Positions 13,119 through 23,533 of a DNA stretch of 64,000 nt are shown here, in pieces. The stretch is from Jackrogersella multiformis (taxonomy: Eukaryota; Ascomycota; Sordariomycetes; Xylariales; Hypoxylaceae): NCBI GenBank assembly GCA_902806575.1, contig CADCXD010000005.1, forward strand, positions 1,364,001-1,428,000. Direction: 5' to 3'. Below the pieces are notes generated by a model. That model did no database searches, was not told the origin of the DNA, and saw nothing but the letters and a program-made list of their open reading frames with translations. Within the stretch, counting starts at the first letter, position 1, and each line of letters begins with the position of its first letter. The translations under genes and the position numbers were made by a program.

Positions 13119-14212
13119 ATGAGTGGTGGATGGAATACCAGTTGAGTCAACTCCATGGATGATTCGGCTCAGCCATGAACACGGGTTGCTGATTACCTGA
13201 ATATAGTCGAGTCGGATGCTGTATGCAAAATCCTGGCCTACTAACCTTTCTAGGTTAACAATTCTTCGGGCTAATTGGTGTTCTGTAGGGCGTCTTTACC
13301 TTCCTTCTCAACAACCTAGGTGTCAAGGATGTGCAATTTGAAGAGCTCCTGACGTTAGAGCCAGAGGCGCTGGCAGAGCTGTACCCTGTATACGGCGTCA
13401 TCTTCCTGTTCAAGTACCCAACGGACACGCCTTACACCTCGACCGAAAAGCCTCTCGACGGCACCTTCGACCGCGACGCAGTGGAGCAACTCTGGTTCGC
13501 GGCGCAGACCATACAGAATGCGTGCGGCACGCAAGCGCTACTCTCGGTGCTCATGAACCGAGACGACGGCGAGGTGGACGTCGGCAACCAACTACGCGAG
13601 TTTAGGGAGTTCACCATGGTGCTGCCGCCCGAGTTCCGGGGCGAGGCGCTCAGCAACAGCGAGCTTATTCGCGACGTACACAATAGCTTCGCCAAGAGCA
13701 GCCCGTTCGTAGACGAGACGCAGCGCCAGGGCGGCGAGACCGAGGACGCCTTCCACTTCGTCGCGTACACCCCCATCATGGGAACGCTGTACGAGCTCGA
13801 CGGCCTGCAGCCGGCGCCCATATCGCACGGGGCGTGCTCCACGGAGGAGTTCCCCGCCAAGGTGACCGAGGTGCTGCAGCGCCGCGTCGGGCGCTACGAC
13901 CTCTCGGAGATCCGCTTCAACCTCCTGGCCATGGTGCGCGACCGCCGCATCGCGGCGCGGGAGGCGGGCGACGCGGAGGTGCTGGCGCGCGAGGAGAAGA
14001 AGAGGCGCGACTGGCAGTTCGAGAACGCGCTGCGGCGGCACAACTTCGTCGGGTTCGCGGGCGCGGTGCTGAAGGGCGTCGTGGAGATGAAGATGCGGGA
14101 GGGCGGCGAGGACGCCTACGAGAGGTGGGTCGAGGAGGCTAAGACGAAGACGAGGCAACGCCTCGAGGGCAGGAAGAAAGGAGGGGGCGAGGATGTCGAG
14201 ATGGAGGGGTAA
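13119..14212 (+). CDS. uch2: Ubiquitin C-terminal hydrolase, UCH37/UCHL5 type
   Basis: Three exons: 13119-13140 (22 nt), 13207-13220 (14 nt) and 13289-14212, giving 319 residues starting MSGGWNTIESDAGVF. The protein removes ubiquitin and in animals and fission yeast works at the proteasome. Peptidase C12 signature: oxyanion Gln85, nucleophile Cys91 (in IQNACGTQAL), His168 (in AFHFVAY) and Asp183 (in YELDGL), all present. The C-terminal part (about 240-310) is a charged helix matching the UCH37 tail, with RRHNFVGF like the RRKHNY region that contacts the proteasome. The micro-exon is required to rebuild the conserved IESDAGVF. Codon use becomes very GC-rich after about 13450, unlike the AT-rich DNA around it. 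Confidence 0.93.
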
Positions 14213-14920
14213 GGCGAGGCGGAAGCGGTGAGGATGTTTCTATCACTAGGCTAGGCTTTGTGGCAAGAGGCAAGGAGGATGGCGTTCGAGCGGAGATGTC
14301 TACAGTGTGTGCTCTTGGTAGCCTCCCGTGTTTATGGATGGGATGGGCAGTACTTCTTAGGGCTACAAACTACGCTACACGGTAAACTGCCTAGGTAGGC
14401 ACTCTAACAGTCGACTGCAGCTATCTAGCGCAGTGTGGGTTAATGCGAAGCTTTTGACCCTCTTGAATGCTCTAACCTAGCTTGATGGTGAAGTGCAGCT
14501 ATAGGTCGATGGCTAACATCCAGGATAAGAACACAGAACGCAGAAGCTGAGATCCTAAGAAGCCACGAACCATCTCACTGTCTGGGGATACAGCCAAGTG
14601 TCAGCCAGCAACGCTAATTTCGGCCCGGACCTACTGCTCAGTCGAACATTGGCACCCTCGTGACGACGCTCCCGTCCTAGGTTAGTCGAGCTCGAGCCCT
14701 GACGTCTCGAGCGGAACCTCGGCTCGGCTCCTGGGGAGCAGGGAACAACCTCGCTTGGGCTAGGCTGTGCGCGGTTCCCCCAGCCGGCTCGGGTCCTGGC
14801 CCTTGCCCTCCGCCGTCCCACCCGTCCACCCGACGCAACTGGTTACCGAGACGGGCGCCCGGGTGCGGCCGTTACATGTCGCCTGCAGGATCGCAAACAA
14901 GCTGGCCGGAAGTACAGAGA

Positions 14921-14947
14921 TGGGTAGGTGGGTAGGTAGGTAGGTAG
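14921..14947. repeat. GTAGG tandem tract
   Basis: Tandem TAGG units on the plus strand, one arm of the CCTAGG palindrome family without the complementary arm. Confidence 0.8.
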
Positions 14948-15138
14948 ATTATGCAGTCTGTAAGGTTAAATACCTTGTCCTTGTGCTACCGGGGAGGCGA
15001 TATCAGGGATGGCGGTTTTTTTTTTTGGTTCTGGGGTGTTACATGTTCGCTTTCTTGGGCGCCGCGGAAAAGGGGGGAGGGGAAGGGGGGTGTGGTCCGC
15101 GATCCGGGTCCCGTGCCGGGGGTTGGGGTTGGGGTTAT

Positions 15139-15158
15139 GTACCTAGGTAGGTAGGTAC
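15139..15158. repeat. CCTAGG-centred tract
   Basis: A 20-bp tract whose left part (15140-15149) is a 10-bp palindrome, extended on the right by further GTAG units. Confidence 0.8.
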
Positions 15159-16178
15159 TATAATACTAAGTTTGTGATGTTTTATACCTTTTAGGTTAAT
15201 AGGTATGTATGTGATGGAGGTGATTTCACGCACATGTTGGTATATTATAATATTGGAATGTGATTATATTCCACCCCTTGCTTGATGTCATAACTATTCC
15301 GGATGCATGCTAACCTAGGTTCTGTGTAAGTGTTAGCAACATAGGGCCAGAATCACAATAACTTAGTCGTTAAGTTGTCAAGTCGTCGAATAGGGGGCAG
15401 CTAAGAAGCTTTTATTAAGATCAGGTTTCCTAGTCCTTCGAGCTTGATAACTAGGTTAGCTTCGTTTTTTAGAGTCTCTTTTATCACCAGAACCATTGTT
15501 CAGCAAGTATTAGGTTAGTTACACTCAGTCACTAGGTAGTAATTTATACGTCATGACTAACTATGTGCTGCGACATGTATCTCTAATATCAGACTCGTTC
15601 TGGATCATATTCTATGTAATACCTTCGTCTAGATACGCAGATTAATAGGATATTGTGAAGAACTAATAGGCAGTAGCGAACTCGGTAGATGGTATTACTT
15701 CACAGGGAGAAATAAGAAGCTGTGTAGACGTACTAGGTTACGTTGTTTTCTCTTATCTTGAGATATTGTCAATGTCTCTTATCCCTTGGCAGCACTATAA
15801 CCTTATTAAATTTAATTGGCTCAATAATCATGGATCATATCACGAGGAGAATATTATAGGTCTTAGTTGGAAGTTATCTACCTCGGGAGTCATTTCACGA
15901 GGAGTCATATATCGCTGTAAGTTCATAGTCAGGGGGGAGATATCTTGATGTTTAGCCTTTTTAGTTTCTCTCTTGGTCTAGTTGCAAAGGAACACATCTA
16001 GATATCTCGGGGACGTGCTGGTAATAATATTTACAACAGTTGATAATTTATTTTGCTATCGTAGAGACCCAGCACATTCTAAACGTAGTCCTAGATACAT
16101 CTTCATAATATAGCCAAATGATGTCGTAAGGCATTCTCCAATGCCCGAGACTCGAGGGCTGGTAGTTTACATGTGACC

Positions 16179-16869
16179 TTAAGGGGAAGGAGTAGTGGCA
16201 TTGGTGATCGGCCAGTTGATGCCCTTGTCTGCGGCGCCGGTATTTCCCAATCCTGCACAGCTGTATAGACCGACAGGGTTGTTCTCCGTGGCCCTCATGT
16301 ATTGGAGGTCGATACACTCCTCTGTTTTGGATGTGAGCTTCGATACAATCACAGGATTCATAATTGTTGTACTTACGTGGGCTCGATAGCTCGAGGGCGA
16401 TCCGTCCGTCAGGCATGGCCACCCACTTCTGGGAGTCAGAGGTGTCGGCACATTCATTGATATAGATGTTCGCCATGTCCTTCCAGTTGGCTATGTTTTG
16501 TGTTAGATCAAAACAACCCTATAATACGATTTCATAGGATGCGTACTCTTTGCTCCTGCATCTAGGCAGAGCGTGCTACCGGCAAGCTGAATCTTGGTCT
16601 TTCCGCTTTGGATATACCATTGTTGCTCGGGCGCCTTACTTCCGGTCTTCCTGAATAGATGAAAAAGGGGGTTAGGACCACTATCTTCTTAGGACTTTAG
16701 GGAGGCGTGAGACGAACACGACTAGAGTGCTACCGGCAGTGGTCGTCTTAGGGACCAAGACGAACTTGGAATCCACCATCGAAGTAATGTATACGGTGCG
16801 GTAGCCTTCGGGGACCTGGGCAAGGCCAGTCGCGGCGAACGCGAACATGAGGAAAGAAGTCGTCAACAT
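16179..16869 (-). CDS. Small secreted ricin-B-type (beta-trefoil) lectin-like protein
   Basis: Four exons on the minus strand: 16869-16718, 16650-16547, 16490-16377 and 16321-16179, giving 170 residues. Residues 1 to about 17 form a hydrophobic signal peptide (LTTSFLMFAFAATGLA). The mature part carries beta-trefoil hallmarks: QQWYIQ and QKWVAM (QxW motifs), STLCLDAG, and ECIDLQYM with NPVGLYSC, consistent with an R-type carbohydrate-binding domain. There is no catalytic toxin chain; this is a stand-alone lectin module. It sits alone in AT-rich DNA, as fungal secreted-protein genes often do. The first donor (within GTCGT|GTTCGT) was chosen by phase and is less certain than the other two. The sugar ligand cannot be told from sequence. 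Confidence 0.82.
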
Positions 16870-19564
16870 GTTGATCTTATTGTCGTTGTTATTATGTAAT
16901 TAGATAACTTTTAGGAGCAGATGATACTTGAGCGTAAGATCGCCAGCAGGGTCGTGAACTGAAGGATATATGTCATTTATAGAGAGCAGATTTACCTACT
17001 TGAACAGGCCAAGCTAGCCAGGAGTCAATATACCAGCCTGTTAATTGACAACCAATCCTCAACTCTCATCAATATATTAAAGCTCACTCGAAGCTGTGAG
17101 AGTTCCCCATTTCTCGGAGCTTGGTATACGTTACCTAATCCGTCGATGACCTATTAATTAAATTGACGGGGAAAGGCTAGGTTGTATCTTGGATCGTCGG
17201 CAGATTCTCCACGAAATGAGCACCAATAGATCTGCCGCTATTTCCATCTCCGCCTTCACCTTTACCCCCCTATATCGTCGCCGGCTAATATGTACAAAAG
17301 CGATGGTGCGGCATTGGAATTTCTAGGGGCTGATTTTAAGATTGTCTCCGACCAGCTCTATCTTGTTCGGGAAGTGTTAGGAATACGTTTTGTCACGAAT
17401 AGCCCCTATTGTCGAATATTTCTATAAAAAAATATGTTCAACGATAATAATGTAGCCCCAGGGCAAGCTAGCAGACTAGGTTAGATCCTCAACCGGACCG
17501 CCGAAGCTACTGATATGTGGATACGGATAGTAGCTTCTCATCCAGGAGGTTAGCCGTAGGTGGAGCATTATGCCTGATATTCTACTGACGTCTCTATGGT
17601 GGTTAGTGTGTTGAATATGCGAGACCACAGTCTTGGAGTTCGGTAGTCTAATTCGACATCATATACCTCATATTGACTAATTTAGTTGCTACATTAAGAC
17701 TGTTACTTTTAGTTTTTAAAGGTTAGACATTTGGTAGTTGAAAATCCTGTATTTAGCTTCAAGTAACCCCCCTGACTTTTTATTCTACCCGTCCTGATCT
17801 AGATTATAACGATGTTAGCTTAACCTAATCTTGGAGTGATTATTGATCCCCCTAAAATAATTTGTTATTGAAATATCCATACTAAAAAAATGAACCTCGA
17901 GGTTTTGAGTACCAAGACATATAAACTAATGGTTACCACGTCGTTTTCTAGCTTTATATTATAAGGAAACTGTTCGTTGCAATAAAACAGCTTACCCAGA
18001 TAATAATATATACCTAGGTTGGGTAGATATGAGAACATGCTTCTGACTCTCACTATATGAACAATTTTGAAGTTCTTCAGTAAATAATGTCTCTCCTACA
18101 GATAGTCAGGTATTGATACGTCGTTGAATCATAGGGGTCTAGCAGCGAAACGTAAGTCAGATCTTAAAGCCGGCATCATTATAACATCCCTGAAACCGTT
18201 CATCCGATGCTAGAATTGGCACAAGTTGTGCCTGGACCTATCATGATATTTACTGACCTAGTTTCTTATAATATTCTCTGGAGATTAGGGATTATATAGG
18301 ACGATGATCTCCTAGGTTCATATCCAAAAATCACAGAATCTAAGAAAGTAGTCCCCCTGGTACTGGTAATGTTGGGTTTCAAATGTTTTTATCTAGGCAG
18401 TCTGAAGACCAACGAAGCCTAGCTGGGTGATGGTTTTGTTTTGGGAAGATGACAGTGATCCCAATATCTATACCCCGTAGTTTCCAGCCTACCTAACTCA
18501 AGCTTCGTAGGGCCAGCTTTGCACGTTTCAGGTACGAGGATTCCAGCCCTGTGCTATGACCCCGTTACATGCGAGAAACAACTTGCCCCTGTAACCTAGA
18601 TGAAGTTGAATTCCCAGAGATCTAATGTACTAGAGCTCGTCAATTTAAACTCTACCTACACCCCATCGCTACGCCGCAGGCGCTCAGACACATCTCGGCC
18701 TAAGCTCAGCCTCCACCATACGCACATGGGACGAACTCCTACCAACCCGTCTCGGGAACTGCCGCATCCTTCGATATCTCGCAAAGATCCCCACGAGCGC
18801 TACCCCTTCCATAAGATTAAAGAATCCGTCGGGTCTGGGTCCTCGTATAGCCCTCTTATCCAACACGGCGGGAGGGAGCTCGGGGTGTCGGGCCCCGCAT
18901 CTTACTTTTTTTTTTTTTCGAAAACACCTCCTGCGTGATGTTTCAAGAAACACATCTTGCTACCAACAAACAGGTAAGTTAAGTGATTAAATCAACCAAC
19001 ACCGACATGGAATCATTGAGCAATACTTAATACCTAGGTATGATATGCACCTAGGTACATAGGTACGTAGGTATAAGGAGATAATGCAACGAGTTCATAA
19101 CAAAAGCAACACCACGACACTATACACTACTAGGTACCTAGATAGGTTAGTAACAATAGGTGCACAATAGCATAAGGTACAACAAAAATTGGGTTATAAT
19201 TTATTAACAAGATAGAAGTAGTAGTATGCGAGGAGAAAGACAAAAATGGTATGAATCGTAACACCGGATATCCTTCGTAGCCCCGTCTCTCCGTACGCAT
19301 GCTCGTGATGAACGTCGTGGTATCCTCGCTGAATAGTGCCCGCCCCGAACGCCGTGAGGAAGACAGGGGTTGTAATCTCCGTCTGTCTAGACAGCATCTA
19401 AGCTGCTGGCTAGATCGATGCCTGCCACGTCTCTTATATCCCGATACGCGCAGGCGGAGACACCCTTATTATGTCTGCCTCCCTATTACAGGACACTCTA
19501 ATGCCCCCCCTTTGTTTTCTCATGGTTTATACAATTTTACTCGGTTTAGAGATGACAGTCTTGT
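16870..19564. other. AT-rich intergenic region
   Basis: No supported gene. A plus-strand frame at 18600-18938 is Arg/Ser/Pro-rich with an antisense frame equally open, and ends in a T-run coding for Phe; I treat it as chance. CCTAGGT-type tracts cluster at about 19030-19140. Sequence is rich in TA and TAGGTTA words, compatible with old decayed repeats, but no coding remnant is readable. Confidence 0.6.
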
Positions 19565-20472
19565 TCATGACTGAGATTCGCCCTCCCAGAACCAGTATCT
19601 ATTTTACATGTTAGTAGGATATTCGATCCGAGTCAAGATGGAGAATCAGAACATACTCTGCAGAATATTGCACCTCGAATGCAGCCGGTTGGCCTTGGCA
19701 CGTCGCTGGCGCGGAGCCACCTGCGGTGTTGAGCCGGTAGACCTCCTGCAAGTTACCCGTGGAGCCGACCTGGGTCTTGAGTTTGAGCCAGGGAACAGCC
19801 TTCTCGCCTTGCTGACCCTTGGGTGCATCGGCAGGCGCGTCGGTCTGGTTGGCCTTTGAGCACCCGGCTTCACCAAGGTTGTACTGGTTTGTGTCGAGGT
19901 TGAAAAACGGGGTGGTGTTATTGGTGAAGAAGTGGTGGCCCGAGATGATGAGATTGGTCGGGCCCATGCGAGAGTTCTCTTGCGTCGTGAGGTTGAATTG
20001 CATCGCGAGCTTCGGCAGGAGCTGGAGCAGGTCCGGATATGTCGAGGCGACGCAGCTGGCATTGAAGAGAGTTGCGACGGCTCCTACAGCAGCAGGGACT
20101 GCCGTGGTGTTGGTCGTGTCGCATGTGTAGTTCTGCGTCCCGCGACCTACAGCCACGTGCTTCAGAGTAAGACCGGCGGAAGGAGGAGGTAGTGGTGTAG
20201 GAGCTGAGGACCGTGTCAGTAATGATACATAGAGCGCTGTTATTAAGATCAGGTTACGAACCTGCAGGCATCTGAGCCTTCGAGACATCACAAACCGGAG
20301 CCGACGCCATGAACTTCCCTAATTCGACCTTCGATGCCAACATATTGAAATACTCGGAGACGGTTTCGAGGCCATCAGTTTTAGCGGCATTCCAGTTGAG
20401 TGTCGGCCATGTTGGGGCGGCGATGACGGCGGAAGCACCGAGAAATGATACCAGTAATGTCGAAGTATACAT
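19565..20472 (-). CDS. Secreted DUF3455 family protein
   Basis: Three exons on the minus strand: 20472-20262, 20203-19657 and 19598-19565, giving 263 residues. The N-terminus (YTSTLLVSFLGASAVIAAPT) is a signal peptide. The body matches the fungal DUF3455 family, often mislabelled 'malate dehydrogenase': LTLKHVAVGRGTQNYTC, ISGHHFFTNNTTPFFNL, VPWLKLKTQVGSTGNLQEVY and TAGGSAPATC. Several N-glycosylation sequons (NYT, NTT, NAS, NLT) suit an extracellular protein. Without the last intron (19656-19599, with a CTACTAAC branch site) the frame would end in unrelated sequence. Splicing restores the family-typical end AEYWFWEG. Molecular function is not known to me. Confidence 0.88.
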
Positions 20473-20630
20473 TTTGATAGATGTGACTGGGAGTGAGTAT
20501 GAGGAGAAGGAGGATATTGTATGATGAAGATCGAATCGATGAGGTTTTCTTTGTTGATCTTTCTCAAGTAGTCTTGATCGTTATATGCGTAGACTAATAA
20601 GAAATAGGAAACCCAAAGAAAGCCGACCTA

Positions 20631-20668
20631 GATAGAGATAGAGATAGAAATATAGATAGATAGAGAGA
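20631..20668. repeat. GATA/GAGATA microsatellite
   Basis: Imperfect tandem GATA and GAGATA units immediately upstream of the DUF3455 gene. This lies in its 5' region, about 160-200 bp before the start codon. Confidence 0.8.
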
Positions 20669-22685
20669 CAAGGAAATAAAAAAAAATGAAACACTAAGGA
20701 GAAAGAGAATAAGAAAACGTAAAAGGAAATGATCTCCTCGAAGAGAGAGATATATATGAGATAGATGTAGAAGATGTATATACAGTGGCTAAAGACATCT
20801 TGGGGAGCGGGATGCGATGGGGTTATTAAATCTGTAGAGGAGACGCCGCCAGCCTACCTGCCACGCCTTACCCCAGTCGAGTCCAGTCCAGTACAGCGGC
20901 ACGACGAAGCGTGGGACCGGTTCATGAACCTGCCCTTCAGGGCCCTAAATTTGAACCGGGAGGCATGCGAAGCTAGACAGGGGTTGATCTAGAAGTTGTA
21001 TGTATGTACATGGTTATGTACACGGTGGCTTTCTGCAGCTGAAGAATGACTCGTCTGCTCTTATGGCCCTGCGGTAAAAGACGAGCCGGGCGAGAACTTA
21101 GACGCAAGGTTGGTAGTATTGTATTTTCGATTTTGAGATATCCCTGCTGCCTTGGTCTTCTAGTTGCCCATCATGGGGCTCTGAATGGAGAGCCAAGCGA
21201 TCTGCAGCTGGGACCCGTCTACAGGGATGTAGAGCCGACAAACGACGATCTGACTGGCTGACAGAGCTCCCTTGCAAGCGCCAGGGCCGCCTCTTCTTCG
21301 GCCACCCGTGTAATGTTTGGTGGTTATTTTCTTGTGTGTATCCTTGAGAGATGAAGAGGGGCGTAGCGGCAAAACGCTTGGTGTTTGAAAGGACAACACT
21401 CTAGTTCAACTTGTCAAAGCGATCATCGTTGATGCTGAAGAAAGCTGTGTCTTGTAAGGCTGGATATGGGAAAAACTAGAGAGATCATAGTAAACACTCT
21501 GTATCCCATGAATCCCATAGACCGCCACGTGCAGCAATGTTTGTCAGAGGCTCGCTGCAAGGCGTGTTCGACGTAAGGGAGGGCTTCTTCTGAATCCTGC
21601 GTTTCTATAATTGTACCAGCAAAGAACTCTATAGAAGCATATGAAGGTAATATGACATGACAAAGTCTTACCAAGTTTACGAAACCACCAGTAGATGTAT
21701 GTTGATGCCAGCAAGATACTACTACTGCGTAAAGCCTTACCTAAAGTAAGGTAAGCGAAGTATGGCATACGTAAGATGTAGCTATAGGTACCTGAGGTAA
21801 GATCGAAAGTCCCTCTCCGTAATTCTGAAGCCAAAGAAATCTTGCATAGCGTCGTAATTACCAAAGCCTTAGTCGAGCTGGTCGAGGAGCTCATAGATCC
21901 GGCTGGCTATGAAAAAGCCGTTGTGACTCTAAGACCGACCTAGAATTCCATCGATGCTAGCTACCTAGGTACGTATCTAGGTAGGTAAGTTGCATATCAT
22001 TGGACGATCCGCTGTAGAAATAAGAAAAAGAAGCTCTGGAGGTTGTGGAGGTAGGGGGACCCTAGGGATCTTGGTATCCGTGGTACCGATTCGAAAGGAA
22101 GTGGACAAGGATAAAAGATATTAGCCCGCGAAAACACTTTTAAGAAGGTGGGCTAATTTAGGAAATCGACAAGGTAGGGGTAGGTAATCTGGGTTAAACT
22201 TTTCCACCCCGCATATTTACTAAATACCTTAATATGATGGCAGGCGGTTAACATCTTAAAATAGCAACAAGCGCGCCGGCACCCAAAAATTAACAGGATT
22301 TTTGGCCGGACTCGACCATACCCATTCAGGCCAATTTGCCCAGAACATACCATCCGCCAATCACGACGCCGCCCGTGGCAGTTAACCCTTTTTACACTTC
22401 CCGACTGCTCGAGCTACCCTCGGAACTTTGGAATGCGGGCAAATTTATATGGATATTATACATACCGTACATATTATGGATATTAAATGCAATGCTACCT
22501 TACCCACATTCTTTTTGCAAATTAGCTTCTTATTAAGTTCTTATTACATATCTTCGATGTCGCCTCGTCTCAGGTGGTGCTGAAAAGAGAAGGCGTCTCG
22601 CTCGTCCGACGGCGATAAAGGTCCGTATGAGATGCCCATCCTCAGCTGGATGTACTAAAATGTATGGATTCTGTCTCTCGTAGAA

Positions 22686-22709
22686 CTACCTACCTACCTA
22701 CCTAGGTAA
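22686..22709. repeat. CTAC tandem tract ending in CCTAGG
   Basis: Four CTAC units leading into CCTAGGTAA. Only the central 10 bp (22699-22708) are palindromic. Confidence 0.8.
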
Positions 22710-23533
22710 GTACTGAAGCCTCCCAATCTCTTCCCGCTCATTGTGCCACACACAGCAGTCTCGGGTGTGGGTTGCAGCCGCGGTCGAGAAACAGGTTCTA
22801 CCCATGTCTTCTGATTGATGTCTCGCCTAAGGTGAGAGTTGGACATGTGTACGCGAGTACGTAAAGTAACATTTGCACTCTTGTAGCCCAGCCTGCCAGC
22901 GTCAAGCAGGGTATACAAGCCCACCGGAGGCTGATCGAAGATAATTGGCAACAGTCTGGTTACGAGGTTTCTCGCGTATTCAACTGGAGCATTCGTCGAG
23001 CAGCCGAGTGTAGATATTACTCGTCATCAAGATGAGACAGGACTAGCCAATCACCTTAAAGTCCCCAATAGGCCAAGACTGTCTCAGGCGGGCCGTCTGC
23101 AGATTATGTGCATCGTATATCCAACTGGGCGGTTGGGCGTGACCCCGTCTAGATCTTGGCTTCCTTTCGTGATATGGAATAAATGAAGAATATTCCTCCG
23201 TTTAAGATGAGCGCCACTCTGACGCTGAAGATTAGCCTCGTGATTTCTTCCATACCTCCTTCACGTTTACTCGTGACTATTGAAAGTTTTGTTTGTTCCG
23301 ACCTTCTCCTTCTGATATTATGACGCAGTGATGCGATCTACTATGTCCCAATAACTTCGACCAGCGTTCGGAGACGCGAATATACCGTGATAGATCAATA
23401 TCCAAGCACATAAAGATACGAAGTAAAATGTTCAGCGCAAAATGCGTTGCTATTAGCTGCATGGCGCATGCCATGTTAAACAAAAGCCGGCTGGTAATGA
23501 TACAATAGTTGTATAATCCTGAGGACGTAATCA

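Larger units (their letters stand above)
14213..16178. other. Intergenic region with a GC-rich patch then AT-rich DNA
   Basis: A GC-rich patch at about 14560-14900 is open on the minus strand but encodes only low-complexity Arg-rich sequence with no recognisable domain. GTAGGTAGG tracts lie at 14921-14947 and 15139-15158, and a short GGTTGGGGTT run precedes the latter. From 15160 to 16178 the DNA is AT-rich with no gene. Confidence 0.6.
20473..23533. other. Intergenic region, no supported gene
   Basis: Upstream flank of the DUF3455 gene, with a GATA/GAGATA run at 20631-20668 and purine-rich sequence to 20770. Minus-strand frames at 21423-21894 overlap each other and read partly as protein-like (an ETQDSEEALPYVEHALQRAS stretch), but I could not join them into a conserved product. 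CTAC/GTAG tracts lie at 21959-21990 and 22686-22709. Confidence 0.5.

Noticed and set aside
14555..14821. Arg-rich minus-strand frame in a GC-rich patch
   Set aside because: Low-complexity product of GC-rich DNA; no homology or gene context.
15118..15138. GGTTGGGGTT run resembling a telomere-type repeat
   Set aside because: Only about three units, and not the TTAGGG unit expected for ascomycetes; likely low-complexity DNA.
18600..18938. 112-residue plus-strand frame
   Set aside because: Antisense frame equally open, ends in a T-run coding for Phe, and has no recognisable features.
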